Source: Macellibacteroides fermentans (lineage in GTDB: Bacteria; Bacteroidota; Bacteroidia; Bacteroidales; Tannerellaceae). From it: a stretch of 64,000 bases of DNA. The notes beneath the pieces were generated by a model that ran no database searches, was not told where the DNA came from, and was given only the letters and a program-made list of their open reading frames with translations. Where the stretch lies: NCBI RefSeq assembly GCF_013409575.1, contig NZ_JACCCY010000001.1, forward strand, positions 372,001 to 436,000, written 5' to 3'. Both the position numbers and the translations under genes were made by a program. Shown here one piece after another: positions 18,505 to 28,022 of this stretch. Every line of letters begins with the position of its first letter. Positions within the stretch are counted from its first letter, which is position 1.

Positions 18505-19449
18505 ATGAATCGGATTTGTGATTTATTCGGAATTAAATACCCTGTAATCCAGGGAGGTATGGTATGGTGCAGTGGATGGAGACTGGCATCGGCAGTAAGT
18601 AACGCAGGTGGATTAGGGTTGATTGGAGCTGGCTCCATGCATCCCGAGGTGCTTCGCGAACATATTCAAAAATGCAAGAAAGCAACCGACAATCCCTTCG
18701 GTGTCAATGTACCCCTGATGTATCCCGAAATAGAAACGATTATGAACATCCTGGTAGAAGAGGGTGTCAAGATCGTCTTCACCTCTGCCGGAAGTCCAAA
18801 GAAATGGACCGGCTTCCTTAAAAAACACGATGTTACCGTGGTGCATGTTGTATCCAGCGCTCTGTTTGCAGCAAAGTGTGAAGAGGCCGGCGTAGATGCC
18901 ATCGTTGCCGAGGGATTCGAGGCCGGAGGTCATAACGGTCGGGAAGAGACTACCACCCTTTGCCTTATTCCTTCCGTCCGCAAGGCTACATCGCTTCCAT
19001 TGCTTGCAGCAGGAGGCATCGGTACAGGCGAAGCCATGTACGCCGCCATGGCATTGGGAGCCGACGGTGTACAGATAGGTACCCGTTTTGCCCTTACGCA
19101 TGAAAGCTCGGCAAGCAGTGCTTTCAAAGATTTCTGTCTGAAACTTAATGAGGGAGACACCCGTCTTATGCTCAAGAAGCTGGCCCCTACCCGATTGGCA
19201 AAGAACGAGTTTTTCAACGAAGTGGAAGAGGCAGAGAACCGTGGTGCCACTCCGGAAGAAATGCGCGAATTATTAGGCAGGGGACGTGCAAAGAAAGGTA
19301 TATTTGAAGGCGACCTGATGGAAGGTGAGCTAGAGATAGGACAAGTTTCCGCAATCATCAACGAATGTCCTACAGTAGATTCCGTGATGCATCAACTGAT
19401 CAGCTCGTTCAACGAAACAGCGGCCCGTTTATCGGATACCAGGTTCTGA
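18505..19449 (+). CDS. Nitronate monooxygenase family FMN enzyme
   Basis: 314 aa TIM-barrel flavoprotein. QGGMVWCSGWRLASAVSNAGGLGLIG is the family N-terminus, EGFEAGGHNG is the FMN phosphate and catalytic-His region, and AAGGIGTGEAMYAAMALGADGVQIGTRF is the C-terminal FMN site. The same fold includes FabK enoyl-ACP reductases; the EAGGHNG stretch is shared, so FabK-like activity is an alternative. Stands alone between two terminators. Confidence 0.85.
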   Translation: MNRICDLFGIKYPVIQGGMVWCSGWRLASAVSNAGGLGLIGAGSMHPEVLREHIQKCKKATDNPFGVNVPLMYPEIETIMNILVEEGVKIVFTSAGSPKKWTGFLKKHDVTVVHVVSSALFAAKCEEAGVDAIVAEGFEAGGHNGREETTTLCLIPSVRKATSLPLLAAGGIGTGEAMYAAMALGADGVQIGTRFALTHESSASSAFKDFCLKLNEGDTRLMLKKLAPTRLAKNEFFNEVEEAENRGATPEEMRELLGRGRAKKGIFEGDLMEGELEIGQVSAIINECPTVDSVMHQLISSFNETAARLSDTRF

Positions 19450-19472
19450 TTTACATTTCTCAATTAATACGG

Positions 19473-19521
19473 CAGGCCGACTTTCCTTTGGTGAAGTCGG
19501 CCTGTTGCTTTTCTCTTTTTT
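19473..19521 (+). terminator. Terminator of the nitronate monooxygenase gene
   Basis: Perfect 11-bp stem CAGGCCGACTT (19473-19483) with AAGTCGGCCTG (19494-19504), then TTGCTTTTCTCTTTTTT. Confidence 0.85.
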
Positions 19522-19522
19522 G

Positions 19523-19530
19523 TATCTTTG
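19523..19530 (+). promoter_or_regulatory. -7 element of umuDC operon 1
   Basis: TATCTTTG matches TAnnTTTG right after the upstream terminator. Predicted transcript start about 19537, only 13 nt ahead of the ATG at 19550, which rules out the longer in-frame start at 19505. Confidence 0.65.
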
Positions 19531-19549
19531 TACCAAACATAAAACAGAA

Positions 19550-19990
19550 ATGGTAACCAAGCTACATTCGTCCGCCAGCCTTGACCTTTACTCCGCTTCC
19601 GGAGATAACGAAACCGAAATTCCATTGATTGGTGGAGTTAAGGCGGGATTTCCTTCGCCGGCTCAAGACTTTATAGCTCAGGCGATCGATTTGAACAAAT
19701 ACATCATAAAACATCCGGCAGCTACCTATTTTGCTTTGGTAAACGGTGTATCGATGGATACCGACCTGAGCGAAGGCGATCTGTTGGTGGTAGATCGTAG
19801 TCTGGATCCGCAAGACGGAAAGATTGCCGTTTGCTTTGTTGACGGAGAGTTTACCGTCAAGAAAATCCGTATTGAAAAAGACCGGTGCCTGCTTGTACCC
19901 TCCAACCCCGACTATCCGGTAATAGAGGTGAACAAGGATAACGATTTTACAATCTGGGGAATTGTCACCTATGTAATTAAAAAGGTATAA
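19550..19990 (+). CDS. umuD: UmuD-like S24 self-cleaving SOS protein (copy 1)
   Basis: 146 aa, from the ATG placed after the promoter. The cleavage site is in VKAGFPSPAQDF (Ala-Gly), the nucleophile Ser is in NGVSMDTD and the general-base Lys is in DGEFTVKK, as in E. coli UmuD. RecA filaments would trigger cleavage and the product would activate UmuC. Its stop codon overlaps the umuC ATG by one base (TAATG). Both catalytic residues are intact. Confidence 0.93.
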   Translation: MVTKLHSSASLDLYSASGDNETEIPLIGGVKAGFPSPAQDFIAQAIDLNKYIIKHPAATYFALVNGVSMDTDLSEGDLLVVDRSLDPQDGKIAVCFVDGEFTVKKIRIEKDRCLLVPSNPDYPVIEVNKDNDFTIWGIVTYVIKKV

Positions 19991-21246
19991 TGTTTGCTCT
20001 GGTTGACTGTAATAATTTTTATGCCTCCTGCGAAAGGATGTTCAATCCGTCGCTCAACGGTAAACCCGTCGTCGTTCTTTCCAATAACGATGGATGTGTT
20101 ATCGCACGAAGCAACGAAGCAAAAGCATTGGGCGTAGGGATGGCTGTACCGGCGTTTCAGATTCAACATCTGGTAGAACGTAACCAAATTGCCGTATTCT
20201 CTGCCAATTTCCCTTTGTATGGAGATATGAGTCAGCGGGTTATGAGCATACTATCCGGGTATAGTCCGGAACAGGAGATATACAGTATCGACGAATGTTT
20301 TTTGAATCTGGATGGGATACAGGAAGATTTTACGGACTACGGACTACGCATGAGGTCTCATGTACTTAAATGGACCGGAATACCTGTCAGCGTAGGCATT
20401 GCCCCTACCAAAACGTTGGCGAAAGTGGCCAATCACATTGCTAAAAAGTTTCACGACCGTACGGGAGGCAGTTATGTGATTGATTCGGAGCTGCGTCGTA
20501 TCAAAGCACTAAAGTGGCTTAAGGTGGAAGATGTTTGGGGTATAGGACGCCGGCAAGCCATTAAATTAAAAGCTATCGGTGTACAAACCGCCTACGAGTT
20601 TTCACTACTGGACAAAGAGTGGGTAAGGCGCCATATGACTATCAACGGAGTAAAATTACTGGAAGAACTGAACGGGCTGAAAGCCCACGAATTGGAATTA
20701 AAAGAGAAAAGACAAAGCATTGCCATCACGCGGACTTTCGAGAAAGAATATACCAAACAGGAAGAGATTAGTGAGAGAATCACCACCTTTGCCGTAACAG
20801 CAGCCGAAAAACTCCGGAGGCAAAAATCGTTTTGCCGTTCATTGATTGTTTTTATCTCAACCAATCGATTTGGCGATGCATGCGAACAATACAGCAATAG
20901 CCTTCATGTTAAATTACCGTTTCCAACCTCTTCGTCCATCGAATTGAGTAAGGCTGCCACCTCTGCATTAGATCGCATCTTTAAAAATGACTTCCGTTAT
21001 AAAAGAGCCGGAGTGATACTGATGGATTTTATTAATGAAACAGAGCTTCAACCCTCTCTGTTCTTTAATTCGGATCCACGTCATAAATCGCTGATGCAAA
21101 CGATAGACAAACTGAATAATAAATTTGGAAATCCGGTACTCAAGCTTGCAGCCCAGGAGTTCCGCACCTGGAAAATGAAACAGGAACATCTCTCTCCACG
21201 CTATACAACCAACATCAACGAGGTGATCAGAGTGAAGCTGATCTAG
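19990..21246 (+). CDS. umuC: Y-family DNA polymerase V catalytic subunit (copy 1)
   Basis: Translesion polymerase, 418 aa. Palm motifs MFALVDCNNFYASCERMF (metal-binding Asp) and EIYSIDECFLNL (Asp-Glu pair), VGIAPTKTLAKVANHIAKK fingers, and a little-finger domain from about residue 235. The end QEHLSPRYTTNINEV is the UmuC-specific C-terminus that separates it from DinB. Coupled to umuD. A second, diverged pair lies at 40.7-42.4 kb. Confidence 0.95.
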   Translation: MFALVDCNNFYASCERMFNPSLNGKPVVVLSNNDGCVIARSNEAKALGVGMAVPAFQIQHLVERNQIAVFSANFPLYGDMSQRVMSILSGYSPEQEIYSIDECFLNLDGIQEDFTDYGLRMRSHVLKWTGIPVSVGIAPTKTLAKVANHIAKKFHDRTGGSYVIDSELRRIKALKWLKVEDVWGIGRRQAIKLKAIGVQTAYEFSLLDKEWVRRHMTINGVKLLEELNGLKAHELELKEKRQSIAITRTFEKEYTKQEEISERITTFAVTAAEKLRRQKSFCRSLIVFISTNRFGDACEQYSNSLHVKLPFPTSSSIELSKAATSALDRIFKNDFRYKRAGVILMDFINETELQPSLFFNSDPRHKSLMQTIDKLNNKFGNPVLKLAAQEFRTWKMKQEHLSPRYTTNINEVIRVKLI

Positions 21247-21266
21247 CACAAAAGGTATATAACACA

Positions 21267-21307
21267 AAAGCCTTCCGGGCTACTTGATGTAGCTGCCGGA
21301 AGGCTTT
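21267..21307. terminator. Bidirectional terminator between umuC and yebC
   Basis: Perfect 12-bp stem AAAGCCTTCCGG (21267-21278) with CCGGAAGGCTTT (21296-21307), between convergent genes. Confidence 0.8.
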
Positions 21308-21338
21308 CAATTTCCTAAAACAAAGAGAGAATCAAGGA

Positions 21339-22064
21339 TTACTCCTCGTCTTCCTCCTTCATATTATGGAAAACGTTTTGTACATCTTCATCGTCTTCCA
21401 GCTTATCGATAAGCTTCTCAATCTGCTCACGCTGTTCGGGTGTTACAGATTTTGTATCGTTGGGGATACGTTCAAACTCGGCGCTGCTGATTTCAAATCC
21501 GTTTTCTTCCAGGTATTTCTGGATGTTTGAATTTTGAGCGAATTCGCCGTAAATTACAATTTCGTTTTCGTCTTCTTCCAGCTCATCCACTCCGTAGTCG
21601 ATCAATTCCAGCTCGAGGTCTTCCAACGAGATACCCTCTTTCTTAGCTACGTGGAATACACACTTGTGGTCGAAAAGAAATTCCAGGCTACCTGTAGTTC
21701 CCAGCGATCCGCCAAGTTTATTGAAATAGCTGCGTACGTTGGCCACTGTACGGGTGGTATTGTCTGTGGCTGTTTCTACAAAGATAGCGATACCGTATGG
21801 TCCGTATCCCTCGTAGTTCATCTCCTTGTAGTCCGTAAAATCCTTGGAGCTTGCCTTCTTGATGGCGCGTTCCACGTTTTCTTTGGGCATGTTCTCTTTC
21901 TTGGAAGTCTGAATAAGCACACGCAGACGGGGATTGGTTTCGGGGTCGGGTCCTCCTGTTTTTACTGCAATGGTAATTTCCTTACCCAATTTTGTAAAAA
22001 CACGGGCCATATTACCCCAACGTTTCATTTTTCTCGCTTTACGATATTCGAACGCTCTTCCCAT
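21339..22064 (-). CDS. yebC: YebC/PmpR-family translation or transcription factor
   Basis: 241 aa DUF28 protein: MGRAFEYRKARKMKRWGNMAR start, GGPDPETNPRLR, ATDNTTRTVANVRSYF and GSLGTTGSLEFLF are family signatures. Members were described as regulators and more recently as factors that help ribosomes at stalling sequences. The C-terminus is very acidic (EDDEDVQNVFHNMKEEDEE). It follows pheT by 33 bp on the same strand, probably one operon. Confidence 0.92.
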   Translation of the reverse strand: MGRAFEYRKARKMKRWGNMARVFTKLGKEITIAVKTGGPDPETNPRLRVLIQTSKKENMPKENVERAIKKASSKDFTDYKEMNYEGYGPYGIAIFVETATDNTTRTVANVRSYFNKLGGSLGTTGSLEFLFDHKCVFHVAKKEGISLEDLELELIDYGVDELEEDENEIVIYGEFAQNSNIQKYLEENGFEISSAEFERIPNDTKSVTPEQREQIEKLIDKLEDDEDVQNVFHNMKEEDEE

Positions 22065-22097
22065 ATTGTTTATTTAATTATATTTTATAATAGATAA

Positions 22098-24560
22098 TTA
22101 TCTTAGTTGGGCCTCAAGCTTCTGTTCCAGATTAGTCTGAATCTTCTTCATGATGGCATCAATTTGCTTGTCGGTAAGCGTCTTTTCTTCGTCCTGAAGG
22201 TAGAAGCTTACGGCGTACGACTTTTTACCAGGCAACAGGTTCTTGCCTTCGTAAACGTCGAACAGCTCTACTTTCTTAAGAAGTTTGCGGTCGCTGTCGA
22301 AAGCAATTTTCTGTATTTCGGCAAACTGTACGCTCTTATTCAGCAACAAAGCCAGGTCGCGCTTAACGGCAGGGAATTTTGAGATTTCGCTATAGGTAAC
22401 CTTGCTCTTCTTAATCTCCTTCATAAGCAGTGTCCACGACAGTTCGGCATAATAAACCTCGCCGTCTATGTCCATCCCCTTGCATAGCTTCTTGTTTACA
22501 ACACCCAGTGTACCCAGCTGACGACCGGCACCGGTAGTAATGCTGAGAGCAGCCGAATAGATGTCGTTCGTCAGGTTGCCGAATACAAGCTTACCTGTGT
22601 TCACGCCCAAGCGTACCAGAATATTCTCAACATAGGCTTTCAGTTCGTAAACGGTTGCTTTCTCGTCGGCATGCGCCCAGTTATTGGATACCTTGTTACC
22701 GCTTACCCAAAGTCCGAGACGGAATTCTTCGGTGAAAGCCGATAAGGTTTCGTTTTCCTTTATTTTGTCAGTATCGTAATCGTAGCAGTTACCGAATTCG
22801 AAGAACTTGATGTCGCCGTTCTTACGGTTGCGGTTGTGGGCAATACTTTCCAAACCACCAAACAGAAGCGTCTGACGCATACAGTTCAGGTCGGCACTAA
22901 GCGGATTCATCAACATTACCGCATGGGATGCAGGGTAAGTAGACAAACCTTCGTAGTAGCCCGCACGTGTAAGCGAGTTGTTCATTATTTCGTTGAATCC
23001 GCTTCCGCAAAGCTGTTCCGAGATAAGCTGCTGCAGTTCGTAGCTACGGTCGGTCGGAGTCTTATAGCTCAGGTTAGACTTCACGCTGTCGCTGAAATCA
23101 ACGTTGTTGTAGCCATAGATACGCAGAATATCTTCAATCACGTCTACGTCGCGTTGTACATCCACACGGTATACAGGAACGTTCAGTTGCAGACCTTCGG
23201 CAGATTCCGATACGATCTCCATCTCCAGACTTTCAAGGATACTCTTAACCGTTTCGGCCGGTATCTCTTTCCCAATCAGGGTGTTTATCTTGTTGTAAGT
23301 TACAGAAACGCTGTAAGGCTTAACCACTTCGGGATATACATCCTGAATCTGTCCGCAAATGGTTCCTCCGGCAATCTCCTTGATAAGAAGGGCCGCACGT
23401 TTCAGCACGTATAACGTATTGTTGGGATCCAGACCACGTTCAAAACGGAACGAAGCATCCGTATTCAGACCGAAGCGACGGGCTGTCTTACGAATCCAGG
23501 TTGGATGGAAATAGGCCGATTCCAGGAACACGTCGGTAGTCGCTTCGGTTACGCCCGAATCCAGACCGCCAAATACACCGCCGATACACATGGCTTCGGA
23601 GGCGTTACAGATCATCAGGTCGCGATCGGTAAGGGTGCGGGTAACCCCGTCAAGCGTAACGAAGGAAGTACCTTCGGGCTGCGTCTTTACAACCACTTTA
23701 CCGCCGGCTACCTTTGCCGCATCGAAAGCGTGCAACGGCTGACCAAGTTCATGAAGTATGTAATTTGTAATGTCTACAATATTATTGATAGGGCGCAGAC
23801 CGATAACGTTCAACCGGTTCTGCAACCATTCCGGGCTCTCCTTTACGGTCACCCCTTTGATGGTGATACCCGAGTAACGCGGACAAGCCTCCGTGTTTTC
23901 AACCACCACTTCAATGGCAGGCGAAGGATCGTCAATCTTAAAGGTCTCTACCGAAGGACGTGTAAGCGTAGCCTTCACCTTATTTTGTTTCAGGTAGGCA
24001 GCCAGGTCGCGTGCCACACCGTAGTGCGAAGTAGCATCTACACGGTTGGGAGTGATATCCACCTCCAGCACGTAGTCGCTCTTTACATTATAATAGTCTT
24101 TAGCCAGCGTTCCTACAACAGCCGTTTCGGGAAGTACGATGATTCCGGCATGGTCGGTTCCGATACCGATTTCGTCTTCGGCACAGATCATTCCGTTCGA
24201 TTCGATACCGCGTATTTTAGAACGCTTGATGGTAAAGGATTCTTCGCCGTCGTACAGCTTGGTGCCATTTACAGCAACAACTACTTTCTGTCCGGCTGCC
24301 ACGTTGGGGGCACCACACACAATCTGCAACGGGTCACCCTGTCCCACATTTACGGTTGTTACATGCAGGTGATCCGAATTAGGATGCTCTTCGCAGGTAA
24401 GCACTTCACCTATTACCAGACCTTCCAATCCGCCTTTAATTGTTTGAACCTCTTCTACACCGCCTGTTTCCAGACCAATAGAGGTAAGCGCTGCGGCAAC
24501 TTCTTCAGGCTGTAAATCAAAATCAAGATATTCCTTCAGCCAGTTGTAAGATATATTCAT
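22098..24560 (-). CDS. pheT: Phenylalanine--tRNA ligase beta subunit
   Basis: 820 aa, the usual length. MNISYNWLKEYLDFDL start, EMAP-type tRNA-binding domain at about 40-150 (GEVLTCEEHPNSDHLHVTTV), B3/4 domain with GLRPINNIVDITNYI, B5 domain at about 405-480, and the C-terminal anticodon-binding FDX-ACB domain (SKFPAVKRDLALLLN and LLPGKKSYAVSFYLQ). Forms the alpha2-beta2 enzyme with PheS, which is not in this window. Confidence 0.97.
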   Translation of the reverse strand: MNISYNWLKEYLDFDLQPEEVAAALTSIGLETGGVEEVQTIKGGLEGLVIGEVLTCEEHPNSDHLHVTTVNVGQGDPLQIVCGAPNVAAGQKVVVAVNGTKLYDGEESFTIKRSKIRGIESNGMICAEDEIGIGTDHAGIIVLPETAVVGTLAKDYYNVKSDYVLEVDITPNRVDATSHYGVARDLAAYLKQNKVKATLTRPSVETFKIDDPSPAIEVVVENTEACPRYSGITIKGVTVKESPEWLQNRLNVIGLRPINNIVDITNYILHELGQPLHAFDAAKVAGGKVVVKTQPEGTSFVTLDGVTRTLTDRDLMICNASEAMCIGGVFGGLDSGVTEATTDVFLESAYFHPTWIRKTARRFGLNTDASFRFERGLDPNNTLYVLKRAALLIKEIAGGTICGQIQDVYPEVVKPYSVSVTYNKINTLIGKEIPAETVKSILESLEMEIVSESAEGLQLNVPVYRVDVQRDVDVIEDILRIYGYNNVDFSDSVKSNLSYKTPTDRSYELQQLISEQLCGSGFNEIMNNSLTRAGYYEGLSTYPASHAVMLMNPLSADLNCMRQTLLFGGLESIAHNRNRKNGDIKFFEFGNCYDYDTDKIKENETLSAFTEEFRLGLWVSGNKVSNNWAHADEKATVYELKAYVENILVRLGVNTGKLVFGNLTNDIYSAALSITTGAGRQLGTLGVVNKKLCKGMDIDGEVYYAELSWTLLMKEIKKSKVTYSEISKFPAVKRDLALLLNKSVQFAEIQKIAFDSDRKLLKKVELFDVYEGKNLLPGKKSYAVSFYLQDEEKTLTDKQIDAIMKKIQTNLEQKLEAQLR

Positions 24561-24599
24561 CGTTGTATAAGTTTGTTCTTATTTTCTATAAATGACCGC

Positions 24600-24607
24600 C
24601 AAAGGTA
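24600..24607 (-). promoter_or_regulatory. -7 element of pheT-yebC
   Basis: TACCTTTG on the minus strand matches TAnnTTTG, 39 bp ahead of the pheT ATG. Confidence 0.5.
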
Positions 24608-24673
24608 ATAAGAATTATTCAAAACCTAACAAAGGCTGCGCAGCATCTTTAAAAAAAGGATTGCGTAAAGGGC

Positions 24674-25345
24674 TTAAAACAGCCTATAGGCCACCTTGAA
24701 CGAAAGTTGAGGATAAAATTTATATTTCACCACCTCTTCCCTCAACTCGGGCAAATCACCTATAGACAATAAAAATACGGTGTTGTTCACCACCTCCACC
24801 CGGGGCGTTCCGTGGTACATCACCCCCAATTCGGTTCTGAAGGCCCACCTCGACCGGGGTATGGCTCGTCCTAAACCTATACCCAGGTAGGGTTTGGCAA
24901 AAGCCGTTTTAACGGTAACATGGGCCGTACCGAAGTATTCGGGTTCGAATATATGTCCGTTCAGGGTATACGACCGCGCACTCCGTGCCACACCTTTGGC
25001 AGAGCTCTCCCCCAGAAATACCCCTCCGGTTACATGAAAGAGTCCGTTTCGCATCGGATACCAATCCGCCAACACATTCCCGTTCAGGAATTTGACGGTC
25101 GAATTGGTGGCAATCTCGTATTCGCCTTCGTAATAGTTGAACGAAATATCCAGCGGAAGGGCATCAAAGCCGGCACGCAAGGCCCAGTGAGGATGTAAAG
25201 GGGCGGTAAACTGCAGACCGGCGCCCATGGTTCCTGCCCCAAGCGAAAGGGACAGGTGTTGGAAAGGTTTGTTCTTTTCTTGAGCACGTAAAGGTGTACA
25301 GAAAAACAAAATTTCCAATATAAGAATATAAATGGTATGTTTCAT
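24674..25345 (-). CDS. Outer-membrane beta-barrel protein, unknown role
   Basis: 223 aa. Signal peptide about 1-21 (ILILEILFFCTPLRAQ). The mature part alternates aromatic/hydrophobic strands with glycine turns (SLSLGAGTMGAGLQF, YLGIGLGRAIP, LSFKVAYRLF) and ends in Phe, as outer-membrane barrels do. I do not recognise a specific family. It is divergent from an AraC-type regulator. Confidence 0.75.
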   Translation of the reverse strand: MKHTIYILILEILFFCTPLRAQEKNKPFQHLSLSLGAGTMGAGLQFTAPLHPHWALRAGFDALPLDISFNYYEGEYEIATNSTVKFLNGNVLADWYPMRNGLFHVTGGVFLGESSAKGVARSARSYTLNGHIFEPEYFGTAHVTVKTAFAKPYLGIGLGRAIPRSRWAFRTELGVMYHGTPRVEVVNNTVFLLSIGDLPELREEVVKYKFYPQLSFKVAYRLF

Positions 25346-25377
25346 TATTTATGTCTATTTAATTGCGTTTATCTCCG

Positions 25378-25414
25378 CAAATGTAGGCGCATTTACATAA
25401 AAACACTACTTTTG
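25378..25414. promoter_or_regulatory. Divergent -7 elements of the OMP gene and the AraC gene
   Basis: TACATTTG on the minus strand (25378-25385) and TACTTTTG on the plus strand (25407-25414) both match TAnnTTTG. They lie 33 bp and 25 bp from the start codons, so the two genes share a 93-bp control region. Confidence 0.6.
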
Positions 25415-25438
25415 GCTTCTTAAAAAAGAACAACAAAT

Positions 25439-26365
25439 ATGAAATCGGCTGATTTACCACTGATAGACATTATACAGATTAACGAAAATATCGGTCACCC
25501 CCACTCTTTTTCCAACGATTTGGTGATCGAATCGCTTCAAACAAAATTTAAAGCAGCAGAGAATTGTGAAGAGTATCTGGCGGAAGATGCTCCCATGAGC
25601 GTACGTATCAACGGACTTTGTCTGATTCTGCTTACTAAAGGAGAAGTTACCATCAACGTTGACTATCTTAAATTTCCTCTGCAGGCAAACACCCTGTTTT
25701 TTATTCTACCCGATCATATATTGGAAGTACAGTGCAAGCCCGAAGATCTGGAAGGAAAAATCATGGTGATATCGAAAGACATGCTTAGCAATATGCCTAA
25801 GAAGAACGATGACGGTGATAATTCGTTGCAGTATATGTTCTTACGTAAAAGCCCCAGTGTAGAGCTTACCGACGAAGAGGTATCCGTGCTTGACACCCTC
25901 TTTACTCTGATCCGCAAACGGGCCGAAGCCAAAGAGCACCTGTTTCATAAGGAGGCTATCCAGTCGCTGATATTCCACCTGTTCTTCGAACTTAAAAACA
26001 TCATCTTTAAGAAGAACGACATCGTACCATTCGAACTATCACGTAAGGAAGAGCTGTTCCAGCAATTTCTGAAACTGATGTTCAAGCACAGCCGCGAAGA
26101 ACACTCCGTTAGCTTCTATGCCGGCAAGATGTGCATCACCCCCCAGTACCTGTCGGCCGTCCTGAAGGAGCTCACCGGCAAGACCACCAACAACTGGATC
26201 GACCATTCGCTTATCCTGGATGCCAAGATATTACTTAAAACACCTAATATGACGGTGCAACAGGTGTCGGACATGCTTAACTTCTCCAACCAGTCCACCT
26301 TCGGTAAGTTCTTTAAAAAACATACCGGCCAATCGCCTGCCGAGTTCAGAAAAGGCAAGCAATAG
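25439..26365 (+). CDS. AraC-family transcriptional regulator
   Basis: 308 aa. N-terminal cupin-like sensor (about 30-130, INGLCLILLTKGEVTINV) and a C-terminal double HTH (about 215-305: GKMCITPQYLSAVLKELTGKTTNNWI, then LNFSNQSTFGKFFKKHTGQSPAEFR). This is the Bacteroidetes single-component form. Target genes are unknown; the divergent outer-membrane protein is the nearest candidate. Confidence 0.9.
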   Translation: MKSADLPLIDIIQINENIGHPHSFSNDLVIESLQTKFKAAENCEEYLAEDAPMSVRINGLCLILLTKGEVTINVDYLKFPLQANTLFFILPDHILEVQCKPEDLEGKIMVISKDMLSNMPKKNDDGDNSLQYMFLRKSPSVELTDEEVSVLDTLFTLIRKRAEAKEHLFHKEAIQSLIFHLFFELKNIIFKKNDIVPFELSRKEELFQQFLKLMFKHSREEHSVSFYAGKMCITPQYLSAVLKELTGKTTNNWIDHSLILDAKILLKTPNMTVQQVSDMLNFSNQSTFGKFFKKHTGQSPAEFRKGKQ

Positions 26366-26409
26366 GCCGGTAGAAACCGACTAAAGTCTATCTACAGCTA
26401 CGGAGCAAT

Positions 26410-27111
26410 TTACAAAAGCTCCTGTAGCTGCGCTATATCAGTAATAATTTTATCGTGTTGAACAGCCGCCTCGGAATCGTCCCATCCGGCTCCTTTAATC
26501 CAGATTGTGTCGCATCCCAGCGACTGTGCAGGCTGAATATCTTTGCGGTACGAGTCACCTATCACCACCACCTCTTCGGGTTGCAGGGCAAGCGCCTCCA
26601 CTCCCAGACGGAAAATAGCCGGATCCGGTTTACGCACCCCCACTACGGCCGATTCAATCACAACCGGGAAATAGGATGTTAGTTGGAAGTCATCCAGCAC
26701 AGCCTGAATATTACCATAGAAATTGGATACCAGCACCATGGGATAACGGGCAGACAATACATCCAGCGTAGCCTTGGCAGCCTCAACCGACTTACGGGCA
26801 TCCTCGTAACAGCCGGTGGCAATGGCATCGATTACAGAATCGGTTGTATCGTTCTTAGATAAGATCCCTTCGCCCAGCAGGTAGTCGAACTCGATCCTGA
26901 TCTTCACCTGCATCAACCGCAGGAAATTATCCTCCGGTTTAATGTACGGATTTACGGCCAGGGCTCTTTCGGCATACACATACGCGTCGCGAAAGTTGGC
27001 TTTGGAGATAGGCACACCGGCCGTCTGGTATTGGTTCCAGATAACTTCCGCCCAATGCGTACCATTGGAATCGATGGTGGCTCCATAGTCAAAAATCAAA
27101 CCTTTAATCAT
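26410..27111 (-). CDS. HAD-family phosphatase of the inositol-lipid operon
   Basis: 233 aa. HAD motif 1 is FDYGATIDSNG: the first Asp is present (FDYG) but the usual second Asp of DxDGT is replaced (D-Y-G-A-T). Motif 2 is LVSNFY and motif 4 is VVIGDSYRKDI. In Bacteroides the phosphatidylinositol-phosphate phosphatase is encoded in the corresponding cluster, so dephosphorylation of PI-phosphate is the leading inference. It overlaps the upstream phosphotransferase by 4 bp and is the last gene of the operon. Confidence 0.8.
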   Translation of the reverse strand: MIKGLIFDYGATIDSNGTHWAEVIWNQYQTAGVPISKANFRDAYVYAERALAVNPYIKPEDNFLRLMQVKIRIEFDYLLGEGILSKNDTTDSVIDAIATGCYEDARKSVEAAKATLDVLSARYPMVLVSNFYGNIQAVLDDFQLTSYFPVVIESAVVGVRKPDPAIFRLGVEALALQPEEVVVIGDSYRKDIQPAQSLGCDTIWIKGAGWDDSEAAVQHDKIITDIAQLQELL

Positions 27112-28022
27112 GCTTTATTCTCTTTATTTAATACAAGTTGTTCTGTTTCTTTGCAGATCCGTTCGTGGGTGGTGCGCATATACAGCAACAACCCGTTCAG
27201 CACCGTAAGTTCGAATACGAAGTATATCCAGGGCATATCGATCAGCAGAGATACGAAAAGCACAATTACACGCGTATTGAACGACAGGATATTGGTATAC
27301 TTCATTAAAGGCTTGCTCAGCGCACGGAAATGCTCGCGCAACCATTGGGGCATTTCGCGGTCGCCGTACACATTACGAAGTGTAATACGGAACTTCTGCA
27401 TGGCGGGCGTCCGCTGTTCCTGTTTCTGGGTGTAAGGAACATAAAAGAACATAAAGAACTTCTCCACCGGATCCGATTTCCAGGTAATCTCCTTGTTACG
27501 TGCCACCAGGATAGACGAATCTTCAAGCTCGCTGCCCTTCTTCCCTTTCAGGAAATAGAGGTGGAAGTTCCTGTAATAATCGGCCATGGAAGCCTGCATG
27601 CTATGAAAATACCCGGCTACGGCAGCCATCAGCCAAATCCAGATACCAAACTCGGGGGTAAGCCTAAAGCAGATAGCCGCATAGATGGTGATAAACCAGA
27701 TATCGCCGCAAACACCATCCAGCACACGTCCCAGACGCGAATACTGCCCCGTCATACGAGCCAGCTGTCCGTCGGCGCTATCGAAAGAGTTCGCCCAGAT
27801 AAGCAACAAGATGCCCGGAATGGTGTAGGCAAGATCATCAAAATAAAACAATACGCCGGCAGCCACACCCAAAAAGATGGAAGCCACGCTAACAGCGTTG
27901 GGGGTTATGTGTAACCGTTCAAATAATTTGGCCCACAGATAACCGATGGGCCTGTAAAACGCCAGGTCGATAAACTCTTCGGTGTCCATCGACTTCAGCG
28001 TAGATTTAATTTCTTCTTTCAT
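27108..28022 (-). CDS. CDP-alcohol phosphatidyltransferase (PI-phosphate synthase candidate)
   Basis: 304 aa membrane enzyme. The CDP-alcohol phosphotransferase signature starts at DSADGQLAR and continues to GRVLDGVCGD, with several hydrophobic helices before and after it. The final Asp is one residue later than in the usual GxxxDxxxD spacing. With inositol-3-phosphate synthase in the same operon the expected reaction is CDP-diacylglycerol plus inositol phosphate giving phosphatidylinositol phosphate. It overlaps both neighbours by 4 bp. Confidence 0.88.
   Translation of the reverse strand: MKEEIKSTLKSMDTEEFIDLAFYRPIGYLWAKLFERLHITPNAVSVASIFLGVAAGVLFYFDDLAYTIPGILLLIWANSFDSADGQLARMTGQYSRLGRVLDGVCGDIWFITIYAAICFRLTPEFGIWIWLMAAVAGYFHSMQASMADYYRNFHLYFLKGKKGSELEDSSILVARNKEITWKSDPVEKFFMFFYVPYTQKQEQRTPAMQKFRITLRNVYGDREMPQWLREHFRALSKPLMKYTNILSFNTRVIVLFVSLLIDMPWIYFVFELTVLNGLLLYMRTTHERICKETEQLVLNKENKA

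Noticed and set aside
23505-24515. 336-codon frame opposite pheT
   Set aside because: Antisense shadow; pheT motifs are complete on the other strand.
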